Shown piece after piece: positions 33,890 through 41,667 of a DNA stretch of 64,000 bases (its first letter is position 1; each line of letters starts with the position of its first letter). The stretch is from WHSP01 sp040905505 (GTDB taxonomy: Bacteria > Gemmatimonadota > Gemmatimonadetes > Longimicrobiales > Longimicrobiaceae), in assembly GCA_040905505.1 (NCBI GenBank), contig JBBDRL010000089.1:28607-92606 (forward strand), in the 5' to 3' direction. The notes below the pieces were generated by a model. The model made no database searches. It was not told where the DNA came from and saw only the letters and a list, made by a program, of their open reading frames with translations. The position numbers and the translations under genes were made by a program.

Positions 33890-34440
33890 AGCTCCGCCTC
33901 CGCCATTTAGTCGGAACGCTCGTCGCTGTAGCCGGGGTCTTCATTATGGCCGCGCTCACGCGGGTGCCCTGGGACGTGGGCGAGACGCACGCTTTCGTCC
34001 GTCTGTCGTGGCGGACTCCGGGGGAGTTCGTGGAGGAGTGTCGTCGGCCGAGTGCCGAGGAGCTGGCCGCCTTGCCCGTACACATGCGTCGTGAGGAGAT
34101 CTGCGAAGGTCGGATGATCTCCTACCGGCTCCGCGTCGCGATCGACGGCCGCGCGGTGATCGACGAGTCGGTCCGGGCGGCTGGCGCGCGTGAGGATCGG
34201 CCCCTCTACGTTTACCGCGACCTGCCCGTCTCGCCAGGCGACCATGAGATCCTTGTCCGCTGGGATCCCGAGAGGCCCGCGGGGGCGCGGCGAGTCGACG
34301 GTCGATCAACACCCGGGGGCCGCGGGGCAGTCGACGGCTTGGCGATCACCGCTACCGTCAGGCTCGAGCCGCGGGAGATCGCCCTCGTCACGTACGATCG
34401 AAATCTGCGCAGGTTCATCCTGCGCGGTGCAGGCACGTGA
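33886..34440 (+). CDS. Membrane-anchored periplasmic protein partnered with cytochrome b fusion
   Basis: 184 residues. One N-terminal helix (about 8-25, LVGTLVAVAGVFIMAAL), then a soluble part of beta-rich character containing FVRLSWRTPGEFVEECRR, EEICEGRM, YRLRVAIDGRAVIDE, LYVYRDLPVSPGDHEILVRW. No known motif; two Cys (ECRR and EICEG) might pair. It is co-translated with the cytochrome b fusion (ATGA), which suggests a subunit or an assembly factor of that complex. Confidence 0.65.
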   Translation: MKLRLRHLVGTLVAVAGVFIMAALTRVPWDVGETHAFVRLSWRTPGEFVEECRRPSAEELAALPVHMRREEICEGRMISYRLRVAIDGRAVIDESVRAAGAREDRPLYVYRDLPVSPGDHEILVRWDPERPAGARRVDGRSTPGGRGAVDGLAITATVRLEPREIALVTYDRNLRRFILRGAGT

Positions 34441-34621
34441 GCGCCGCGTCCCCCCGATGCCGCCCCATCGCGTCGCGGTGATGAAGTATGCGCCCATTCT
34501 CACTCCGGCGGATCCCGCGGCACGCGCCGGATGCCGCCCTTGCGACGCTCGAATTATCGTCGCCGGCCGCGGCCGGCATTTCCCGCTTCCCGAGCGCCGC
34601 GGGCGCTGACGAGGACCACCA

Positions 34622-35650
34622 ATGACGACTACGAGAATCTTCCGCCGCCGCAACCATACGCCGACTCGGCCGCCCGCGCAGGCGCAGAGCACGACGTCTG
34701 GTATGACGACGCGGACCCAACGGGCCGGTGCGACCGCCACCAGGCGCGGCGGCCACGAGTCGCTGCTCCGCCAGCGGTTGAGGGATTATGTGACGCTCAC
34801 CAAGCCCCGGATCATATCGCTCCTCCTGGTCACCACGGTATTTCCCATGGCCGTCGCGCAGGGGGGCTGGCCGGACGGCCGGGTGGTCCTGCTCACGATG
34901 ATCGGCGGCTACTTGATGGCAGGAGGCGCGAATGCCATGAACATGTTCATCGACCGGGACATCGACGCCCGGATGATGCGTACCGCGCTGCGTCCGATCC
35001 CCAGCGGCCGGATGTCGCCAGGCCACGTCCTCGGCTTCGCCTTGACGCTTGCGACCGTCGCCTTCGCACTCCTCTGGTGGCTGGTGAACCCGCCGAGCGC
35101 CGTGCTCGCGCTGGCCGGGTACCTGTACTACGTCTTCATCTATACGAGCTGGTTGAAGCGACGCACACCACAGAACATCGTGGTCGGGGGTGGGGCAGGG
35201 GCGTTCCCGCCGCTCGTCGGGTGGGCCGCCGTCACCGGAAGCCTCTCGACGACGGCACTCGCCTTCTTCGCGATCGTCGTCCTGTGGACACCGCCGCACT
35301 TCTGGGCACTGGCCCTCGTGAAGCAGAAGGAATACGGGGCTGTGGGTGTCCCCATGGCGCCGAACGCCTGGGGCGAGGAACGCACACTCCGGCAGATGCT
35401 CGTCTATACGCTCGCCATGATCGTGACGACGCTGCTGCCTGTCGCCTTCGGCGAGCTGAGCGTCGTCTACGGTCTGCTTGCCCTGGGCCTCGGCGCCTGG
35501 TTTCTGCGCGATGTTCTGCGCCTCTATCGTTCAGTTCACCGGACGGCGGCGGCCTGGACCGTTTACAAGAGCTCGCTCCTGTACCTCGCCCTGCTCTTCG
35601 CGGCGATGGGCGTGGACGTCGCTGTGATGCGAATGATCCGAGGCATCTGA
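34622..35650 (+). CDS. ctaB: Heme O synthase (protoheme IX farnesyltransferase)
   Basis: Adds a farnesyl group to heme B to give heme O. 342 residues: an unusual 55-residue basic N-terminal extension, then nine helices of the UbiA fold. Prenyl-diphosphate motif NAMNMFIDRDIDARMMRT is near residue 102; second Asp-rich and YTSWLKRRTPQNIVVGG motifs are typical of CtaB/CyoE. GAGG lies 8 nt before the ATG. Supplies the substrate of the heme A synthase at 27388-28500, so the heme A pathway is complete in this region. Confidence 0.93.
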   Translation: MTTTRIFRRRNHTPTRPPAQAQSTTSGMTTRTQRAGATATRRGGHESLLRQRLRDYVTLTKPRIISLLLVTTVFPMAVAQGGWPDGRVVLLTMIGGYLMAGGANAMNMFIDRDIDARMMRTALRPIPSGRMSPGHVLGFALTLATVAFALLWWLVNPPSAVLALAGYLYYVFIYTSWLKRRTPQNIVVGGGAGAFPPLVGWAAVTGSLSTTALAFFAIVVLWTPPHFWALALVKQKEYGAVGVPMAPNAWGEERTLRQMLVYTLAMIVTTLLPVAFGELSVVYGLLALGLGAWFLRDVLRLYRSVHRTAAAWTVYKSSLLYLALLFAAMGVDVAVMRMIRGI

Positions 35651-35813
35651 GCGGACGGGCGACGGCTGGCCATATCAACGTCTCCCCAGCGCGGCGGGGA
35701 CCCAGTACGGGCCCCCCACTGCCGGGATGGCGCCCAGCTCCTGGATCCCCGCTCCGCGGGGAAGACGGTCCGGCCGGATGCGCAGCTCTCTCGGAGTTCG
35801 ACCAGACCCGCGG

Positions 35814-37303
35814 CTATCCGACCGCGTGGCGCTCCGGCTCCAGCGCCCGCCGACCTCCCCGCCATCCGCCCCCCGCCAACCGGGCAGCCTGCTGAACGGC
35901 ACTCGTCCCGCCCCCCCCCCGCTCAGCGCGCCGAAAGCCGCTGGCTCCGAGGATCATGATGGCCAGCGCGCACGTGGCTCCCCCCACCAGCGCGCTCCAG
36001 TAGAGCCACCCTACCGACGGGAGTCCGACCGCGAGCAGCAGTCCGGCGGTCGCGGGGCTGCCCAGGCCGACGAGTGACACCAGCATGATCCCGAGCCCGG
36101 CGGCGTAAAGGAAGACGCGGCGCGGGGCGGCCGGCACCCGCAGGACGGCGTGCATCAGAACCGGCGTGATCATGCCGAGCAGCAGGAGGTGCAGGTAGGC
36201 GATGGTGATCGAGCGGACGGCGATCAGGTCGAGACCCAGCCCAACGCCGACCCCCAGCTCACCGGCACCCTTGATCAGCGCAGCAGCCGTTGCGAGCCGC
36301 AGGAGCGGCGCTGCGGAACGCGCGCGCAGGAGGTCGAGGCAGAAGAGGAGGGTGCCGACCCCCACGAGCCCGGTACCGATGCGGCCGATATCCGTTACCC
36401 AACTGGCGGGCGGCGGCGCGGTGGGATGGAGCAGAGCGGAGGGGAGTACGCCGAGAACCGTGCACCACAGCGCGGCCGCGGCGAATCGCGGTGCCCGGAG
36501 TCGGGCGTAGACGGTCGCCATCGCCGTCAGTGCGAGCCATCCGGCAATGAAGGGGGAAAGGAAGGAGTGGATCGCGATCTGCCCCACCCACGGATCGCTG
36601 ATTCCGCGAGCCATGACGATTCCGGGCGACATCGCCCCCGCGCCGGCCAGCAGAAGCAGCACGAGCGCGGCCCGGAAGAACGGTCGCCCCGCGCCCTCGA
36701 TCGCTCGGGAGGGGCCCCAGGCCAAGGCGACGAAGATGAACCAGAGCGCCACGTGCGCCATCGAGATCGCGATCGTCCAGACGTTGTACNNNNNNNNNNN
36801 NNNNNNNNNNNNNNNNNNNNNNNNNNNNNNNNNNNNNNNNNNNNNNNNNNNNNNNNNNNNNNNNNNNNNNNNNNNNNNNNNNNNNNNNNGATGAACCAGA
36901 GCGCCACGTGCGCCATCGAGATCGCGATCGTCCAGACGTTGTACCCGCCAGCCAGGAACCCGATGAAGGCCGCGAGCGACGCGATGCCCACCGCGTGGGG
37001 ATGCCACCCGCGGGGGATGACCGGGAAGGCGGCCGCATCGCCACGGCCGGCCCCGCCCCGGCCACCCGAACCGCCGCGGCCGAGAGCCGCCAGCCGGTAG
37101 CTCACGGCCGCGAAGCCCCCCATCGTCGCCCATCCGTACAGTGCCAGGTGCGAATGCGCGTGGAGGGCGTTGCCAAAGGTGAACTGCCCCAGGACTCCGG
37201 GTGAGACGAAGGCGGCGCGCAGCCAGGTCCCTGAAAGTACCGTAACTGCCAGGAATGTCGCGGCATACGCGGCGTACAGCCGGCCGTCCGATGCCAGGGT
37301 CAC
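35814..37303 (-). CDS. NnrS/CcoN-like polytopic membrane protein, interrupted by an assembly gap
   Basis: The frame starts at GTG 37303 (GTGA overlap with the radical SAM gene) and is broken by Ns at 36790-36889. Both sides of the Ns carry the same 55 bp; removing one copy plus the Ns (155 bp) joins the two frames exactly into 444 codons. The joined protein has about 12 helices, with ALHAHSHLALYGWATMGG and IAYLHLLLLGMITPVLMHAVL as His-rich helices resembling the NnrS/heme-copper-like group. It probably belongs to the DUF2249-radical SAM operon. Family assignment is tentative. Confidence 0.7.
36735..36789. repeat. 55-bp direct repeat, left copy at assembly gap
   Basis: Identical to 36890-36944. 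The pair flanks exactly 100 Ns. This is the signature of two contigs with a k-mer-length (55) overlap joined by a scaffolder, not a biological duplication. Confidence 0.9.
36790..36889. other. Assembly gap of 100 Ns
   Basis: A run of exactly 100 unknown bases within the membrane protein gene. The flanking identical 55-mers show that the real distance is probably negative, with no sequence missing. Confidence 0.95.
36890..36944. repeat. 55-bp direct repeat, right copy at assembly gap
   Basis: Second copy of 36735-36789; see the gap entry. Both encode the same helix segment YNVWTIAISMAHVALWFI. Confidence 0.9.
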
Positions 37304-38568
37304 TGTACCGCCGTGCCGCCGCTCCTCCCGCGCCGGGGAGGCGCCGCCCGACTCTCGGATCCGATATGGGCCGAGATTCGCGACGCGAAGTAAGTCTCGA
37401 CGTCCTCGGCCTCGCCCCGCTCGACCATCCGCGCGTAGCGCGTGGGCACGTGCGTGCAGAACGGCTCTGCTTCGAGCGGATCGCCGGTCAGCGCGTACGC
37501 GCGAGCCCTCGATCCGCCGCAGACTTCGCGGTACTCGCACACGCCGCATTTCCCCTTCAGCGCGTCCGGATCTCGAAGGGCGCGGAACAGGGCGTGGTTG
37601 CGGTAGATGTCCACCAGGTCGTCCCAACGGACGTTCCCACCACTCACGGGCAGGAACCCGGAGGGATAGAGGTCACCCGTATGGCTGACGAACAGGAACC
37701 CGTTGCCGTCGTTCACCCCCTTGGCGCGGCCCACCCCGTCGGCGAGTGAGAAGCCGACGCCGCCCGTCAGCGGGTCCGGAGCGGCCGCCCGCTCGCGCGC
37801 CCGCCGCTCCCTGACCTGCCGCTGCAGCACCACTCGTCGGAACTGCGGGGCCGCGGTGCTCTTGATGTCGAACGGCGCCGTCTTCGACAGATCGTACATG
37901 CGGTTGAAGATCCGTTCGAACTCCTCGGGCGTCGCGATGTCTTCGCTCTTCGCGCGACCTGTGGGGACGAGGAAGAAGATCGACCAGAGCGCGATACCGA
38001 GATCGGTCATCAGATCGATCAGATTCTCGAAATCGCTCACGTTGTGGCGCGCCACCGTGGTGTTGATCTGCGTCGAGAGCCCCAGCTCGCGCGCCGTCCG
38101 GATCATCTTCAGTGTCCAGTCGTACGAGCCGGCTACGCCGCGAAAGCGGTCATGGATCACGCGCGTGGAGCCGTCCAGGCTCACGGCGAGCCGTGAAAGG
38201 CCGGCGTCCGCCAGCTCGGCGAGTATCTCCGGCGTCATCAGCGGGGTTCCCGACGGCGTCATGGCCATTCGCAGCCCGATGCTCGCGCCGTAGCGCACCA
38301 GTTCGACGGTGTCGGGGCGTTTCAGCGGGTCCCCACCGGTGAGGACGAAGAGAGGGTGGCCGAAACGACGCACGTTGTCCATCAACCGCTTCGCCTCATC
38401 GGTCCTCAACTCGAGAGGGTGACGCCGCGTGACTGCCTCCGCACGGCAGTGCTTGCACGCGAGATCGCACGCCCGGGTGGTCTCCCATATCACCAGATAG
38501 GGCGCTGTGTCGAAATCGACCTCCGGCAACTGCGGCCGCTCGACCGGTGACGTCAACGGGGCGTTCAT
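37300..38568 (-). CDS. Radical SAM/SPASM protein (NirJ/AhbD-like)
   Basis: 422 residues from ATG 38568 (GGAG at 7 nt; ATGA overlap with the DUF2249 gene). Radical SAM cluster CDLACKHC near residue 34, SAM motif LTGGDPL near 78. A C-terminal SPASM-like Cys set CGVCEYREVCGG plus a later FC can hold auxiliary Fe-S. This arrangement is found in heme-modifying NirJ/AhbD relatives and in peptide-modifying enzymes; no peptide precursor is seen, so tetrapyrrole or another substrate is more likely. Neighbours are two DUF2249 proteins, a TIM-barrel protein and the NnrS/CcoN-like protein, likely one operon. Confidence 0.85.
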   Translation of the reverse strand: MNAPLTSPVERPQLPEVDFDTAPYLVIWETTRACDLACKHCRAEAVTRRHPLELRTDEAKRLMDNVRRFGHPLFVLTGGDPLKRPDTVELVRYGASIGLRMAMTPSGTPLMTPEILAELADAGLSRLAVSLDGSTRVIHDRFRGVAGSYDWTLKMIRTARELGLSTQINTTVARHNVSDFENLIDLMTDLGIALWSIFFLVPTGRAKSEDIATPEEFERIFNRMYDLSKTAPFDIKSTAAPQFRRVVLQRQVRERRARERAAAPDPLTGGVGFSLADGVGRAKGVNDGNGFLFVSHTGDLYPSGFLPVSGGNVRWDDLVDIYRNHALFRALRDPDALKGKCGVCEYREVCGGSRARAYALTGDPLEAEPFCTHVPTRYARMVERGEAEDVETYFASRISAHIGSESRAAPPRRGRSGGTAVQ

Positions 38569-38843
38569 CGTTCGGCTCCGACCTTCTTCACCGACACCCG
38601 CCATACCTCGGGGCCGCTCTCCACGTACTCGAATGTGAACGAGCCCGCCTCCCGCGTGGCCTCGAGCGTGTAGTACATGCAGCGGGGATCGTGGTCTACG
38701 ACCAGGTCGAGCGTGCCGCCTTCGGGCATCGCGTCGTAAGCGCCGATGATGGCTTCGAACCGGTCCTTCGGCTCCACCGGCCTGACGTCGAGACGTGTGA
38801 TCATTGCCGCCTTCTCCCCGATCGGTGCGTCGATCGCTTTCAT
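38565..38843 (-). CDS. DUF2249 protein
   Basis: 92 residues, a single DUF2249 domain: ITRLDVRPVEPKDRFEAIIG, LDLVVDHDPRCMYYTLEAT and FEYVESGPEVWRVSVKK. The VDHDP motif is the family hallmark. SirA/TusA-like fold by family knowledge; the function is unknown. It overlaps the TIM-barrel gene before it and the radical SAM gene after it (4 nt each), so all three are translated together. Confidence 0.85.
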   Translation of the reverse strand: MKAIDAPIGEKAAMITRLDVRPVEPKDRFEAIIGAYDAMPEGGTLDLVVDHDPRCMYYTLEATREAGSFTFEYVESGPEVWRVSVKKVGAER

Positions 38844-39568
38844 GAGTATGCCTGCCCCGGCGGGGTGAGCACCGTCAGCGGGGCCTTGCTACCGCACCCC
38901 CAGCCCCCCGCCCGCCCCAGCCAGGCCGCCCACATGCGCAGCGTCGCCTTGCCGGTCGGCGTGAGCACGACCACCTCGGCATAGCGATTCAGCGCCAGCG
39001 CCGCCATCAGGTGGCCGATTCCCCGGCCTGTCTGCGCGGCGCCTTCGGGACCGCCGCCGTGTAGCCGGACGATGCGGAGCCGGGGGCCCGCGGCTGCCAG
39101 TACGGTCTGGATTGCCGACAGATCGTCCCGCATCGGCTGAACGTCGAGCGCAATGCCGATCGAACCGGTGTCCAGCGCCTCGATCTCTGCGCGCACGGCC
39201 TCCACCTCCGCAATCCGGGGCGGGACACTGAGGAGTAGTTCACCCTCCGCAGCCGCGTAGTGATCGGCAGCCTTCGCGAGCCGGCCCGGCTTCGAGCGCC
39301 ACGCGGGGGAGACCACCGGCGCGCCGAGCCGACCCGCGAGCCGCGCTCCCGCCGCCGATGTCGCCGCTTCCGCGTCCGCGGCTCGGTACGCGACGATCTC
39401 CTCGTGCCGCGCGCGCAGGGCGCCGAATACGAGCGGCTCTGTCGGACCGATGCCGTGGGCACCCCCAGCGACCAGCTCGACGCCTGCGAAACCTCGGCGG
39501 CGGCTGGCGTCCAACAGGTCCTCGAGATCGGACTCCGGGAGCGCCTCAGAGCCGAGTGCGAGCCGCAT
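38840..39568 (-). CDS. TIM-barrel protein (xylose-isomerase-like), function unknown
   Basis: 242 residues from ATG 39568, two nt after the preceding DUF2249 stop. Alternating strands and helices with FAGVELVAGG, APVVSPAWRS, IGIALDVQPMRDD, LRIVRLHGGGPEG resemble the AP-endonuclease/xylose isomerase-like TIM-barrel group; the usual Glu/Asp/His metal ligands are only partly present (E in GVELV, D in ALDVQP, H in LHGGG). A hydrophobic, Gly/Trp-rich tail follows. The reaction is unknown. Confidence 0.6.
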   Translation of the reverse strand: MRLALGSEALPESDLEDLLDASRRRGFAGVELVAGGAHGIGPTEPLVFGALRARHEEIVAYRAADAEAATSAAGARLAGRLGAPVVSPAWRSKPGRLAKAADHYAAAEGELLLSVPPRIAEVEAVRAEIEALDTGSIGIALDVQPMRDDLSAIQTVLAAAGPRLRIVRLHGGGPEGAAQTGRGIGHLMAALALNRYAEVVVLTPTGKATLRMWAAWLGRAGGWGCGSKAPLTVLTPPGQAYS

Positions 39569-39570
39569 GA

Positions 39571-39813
39571 CTAGCGCTTCCCGATCCGGACCTGCCAGAC
39601 CGCAGGTCCCTTCTCGAGGTACTCCCACTCGAACTCCCCGGGTCGTTCCGCTTCGAACTGATAACGGAGAGGGAACGGGTCGTGATCGTTCACCAGAACG
39701 AACGCCTGGCCGCTCGCCAGCTCGTCGAACGTATGGAAGATGGTCGGGTGCTTTTCACGTGGCGGGATCACCCGCACGTCGAGACGCCGCGTTTCGTCGG
39801 ATACCTGCGACAT
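39571..39813 (-). CDS. DUF2249 protein, first gene of the operon
   Basis: 80 residues. A textbook DUF2249 domain: RLDVRVIPPREKHPTIFHTF, ASGQAFVLVNDHDPFPLRYQ and FEWEYLEKGPAVWQVRI. The KHPTIF, NDHDP and EKGPxxWxV motifs are intact. A CRP-type box lies 104 bp upstream (39917-39932). It starts the operon of DUF2249, TIM barrel, DUF2249, radical SAM and NnrS/CcoN-like genes running to 35814. Confidence 0.9.
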   Translation of the reverse strand: MSQVSDETRRLDVRVIPPREKHPTIFHTFDELASGQAFVLVNDHDPFPLRYQFEAERPGEFEWEYLEKGPAVWQVRIGKR

Positions 39814-39916
39814 GAGCTGACTCCTTGCGTCCGGAAGATTCGTGACGGCCGGTCCGCCGGTCGGACCTTCTTACGCCAGCCGTGAAGCGAAGATCGGCAC
39901 GCCGCCGTGTCGGCGC

Positions 39917-39932
39917 TGTGATCGATGTCACA
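39917..39932. promoter_or_regulatory. CRP/FNR-type box 4 (TGTGAT-CGAT-GTCACA)
   Basis: Perfect TGTGA-N6-TCACA palindrome in front of the five-gene DUF2249/radical SAM operon and just downstream of the CRP/FNR regulator gene on the same strand. Confidence 0.68.
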
Positions 39933-40000
39933 GATGAGGGGCTACCGACGAAGCGGAGGGGGGCGTAGGCGGCGGGGAATGGAAGGGACGGGCGAGGGGC

Positions 40001-40690
40001 TCATCTACCGCTCGTATACTCCTCCAATCGCGATGGATCCAGCAGCTCGATCCGCTGACCGCGCTGCGTGATGACGCCCTCCTCGCGCAGCTCGCGCAAC
40101 GCCCGGGATACACTCTCACGCGTGGTGGCCAGCTCCGCCGCGAGCTGCTCCTGGGTGCGCGGCAGATGGAACACGGCACCGGCCCGCACCTCCGCCTGCT
40201 GTTCGGCGAACTCCAGCAGCGTCATCGCGACACGGGCGGGAACGTCACGCAGCGAGATCTTCTCGACCAGCTTGACCATCCGCCTCAGGCGCCGGCCCAG
40301 CTCGCGAATCGTTGCGTCCGCGATCTCCGGGTGATTCTGGTAGAGCCACTGGAAAGCATCAGCCGGCAGGAAGAGAACACGACCCGCCTCGATCACCCGC
40401 GCGGAGGCCGGGTACGGGCCGCCGTCGAAGAGTGGAACCTCGGCTAGCGCCTGCCCCGGTCCCTGTGTATGGAGCACCTGCTCACGCCCCTCGAGGTTCG
40501 CCCGGTAGACCCGCACCGTACCGGCCACGACGATGTACAGCCCCTGACACGGCTCCCCCCGACGGAAGAGAATGGTGTCCTTCGTCACCTGCCGGAACAC
40601 CGCCCGCTGGGCGACCGCACCGATCCCCTCATCGCTGAGCCGCGCGAACAGCGGCAGCTTCTTCAGCGTCTCGACCGCTTCGCTGGACAC
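40001..40690 (-). CDS. CRP/FNR-family transcription regulator
   Basis: 229 residues. N-terminal cyclic-nucleotide-binding-like beta-roll (about 12-125), long dimer helix (about 125-150) and a winged HTH at the C-terminus (LPRTQEQLAAELATTRESVSRALREL). The recognition helix reads R-E-S-V-S-R: it keeps the Arg and Glu that in E. coli CRP read TGTGA, unlike FNR which has Val-Glu for TTGAT. No N-terminal Cys cluster is present, so it is not an oxygen-sensing FNR; it resembles DNR/NnrR-type sensors. Five TGTGA-N6-TCACA boxes nearby fit its predicted specificity. Confidence 0.88.
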   Translation of the reverse strand: MSSEAVETLKKLPLFARLSDEGIGAVAQRAVFRQVTKDTILFRRGEPCQGLYIVVAGTVRVYRANLEGREQVLHTQGPGQALAEVPLFDGGPYPASARVIEAGRVLFLPADAFQWLYQNHPEIADATIRELGRRLRRMVKLVEKISLRDVPARVAMTLLEFAEQQAEVRAGAVFHLPRTQEQLAAELATTRESVSRALRELREEGVITQRGQRIELLDPSRLEEYTSGR

Positions 40691-40693
40691 CGA

Positions 40694-41188
40694 TTAGCCT
40701 CCCCTCGCCAGCCGCACGGCGGCGATCACGAGCACGATTCCAAGCAGCGCATTGGCCCGCGCCATCCAGGACGCGCGCCTCCGCATCGCCGCCGCTTCGG
40801 CCGTGCCGGGCGCGACACGCCCCGCCGCCGGCCCGAACACGAAGTCGTGAAGCGCGCTGATGGTGAGCATGACGACCACCGCGGCGAGCTTCCATGCCAG
40901 GGCGACGCCGTAGCGCGTGCCCCAGAACGCCGGATCCAGCAAGGCCCTCGCCGAAAGTAGACCCCTGAAGTGAAGATTCCCGAGCCCAGTGAGGACGAGC
41001 ACGGCGATGGCCCACCACCCGACCACTCGAAACCGCTCGCCGAGCCGGGTGAACAGCATCGAGCGGAGCTCCGGTGGCTCCACATGGCGCAGCACCGGCG
41101 CACCGACGAGCCCGAGAAAGAACATGCCGCCCAGCCAGAGCAGTGCGGCCATCAGATGCACGGTGACGTTGAGAAAGTAGAGACTCAG
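40694..41188 (-). CDS. CopD-like membrane protein, probable CTG start
   Basis: 164 residues if begun at CTG 41188. Four helices; LNVTVHLMAALLWLGGMFFLG, FRVVGWWAIAVLVLTGLGN and WKLAAVVVMLTISALHDFVFG are typical of the CopD/DUF4149-like group with helix His residues. The frame has no ATG before codon 13. CTG 41188 overlaps the previous stop (CTGA), has AAGGAG 7 nt upstream, and matches the expected N-terminus; GTG 41161 and ATG 41152 would cut into the first helix. It is co-translated with the CcoN-like gene upstream and is followed 3 nt later by the CRP/FNR gene. Confidence 0.75.
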   Translation of the reverse strand: MSLYFLNVTVHLMAALLWLGGMFFLGLVGAPVLRHVEPPELRSMLFTRLGERFRVVGWWAIAVLVLTGLGNLHFRGLLSARALLDPAFWGTRYGVALAWKLAAVVVMLTISALHDFVFGPAAGRVAPGTAEAAAMRRRASWMARANALLGIVLVIAAVRLARGG

Positions 41189-41640
41189 AAGCGCTCTCCT
41201 TTCGCTTCGCGCATGTGGCTTCCGACCGGGCGGATGCGGGTCCACATGGTGTAGAAATAGATGCCGACACCCAGCACCTGGCCGACGCCGGCGAGGAGGA
41301 CGGCCCAGCGCAGCCACTCCGCGTCCATCGAGGTGCGCAGCAGTTCGCCCACGAAGCGAATCGCCGTCGACGAGGTCAGGACCCAGTACGACGCGGCGAT
41401 GCGCTCCGGCCGGTATCGCGTGTCGTCCTTCGCCGCGCGTGGGAACAGCCAGAGGGCCACCCCCAGGATCAGGAAGACGACGAACCCGAAGAAGACCGCG
41501 TGCACGTGTGCCGATCGCACGTATGGGTGCGGCCAAACGCCGTACAGCTCCCGCATCGCGATCATGTACAGACCGACCAGCAGGCCCGCCGCCAGAAAGC
41601 CGATCGCCGTCTTGATGAATTGTCTGACCTGTGTGTACAC
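41185..41640 (-). CDS. Short CcoN-like heme-copper-related membrane protein
   Basis: 151 residues from GTG 41640. Four helices (about 10-30, 44-62, 82-100, 112-132). VRSAHVHAVFFGFVVFLILG and LWLFPRA parallel the AHVHANLLGF motif of the protein at 20388-20855; an A-H-V-H pair is shared. Only the first part of a heme-copper subunit I is represented, and no Cu ligands. It heads a three-gene unit with the CopD-like protein and the CRP/FNR regulator. Confidence 0.65.
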   Translation of the reverse strand: MYTQVRQFIKTAIGFLAAGLLVGLYMIAMRELYGVWPHPYVRSAHVHAVFFGFVVFLILGVALWLFPRAAKDDTRYRPERIAASYWVLTSSTAIRFVGELLRTSMDAEWLRWAVLLAGVGQVLGVGIYFYTMWTRIRPVGSHMREAKGERF

Positions 41641-41667
41641 CCGCCCATCCCTGCCGGAGAATTCAGC

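Noticed and set aside
36735..36944. Real 55-bp biological direct repeat or insertion target duplication
   Set aside because: Exactly 100 Ns between identical 55-mers and restoration of frame on merging point to an assembly artefact.
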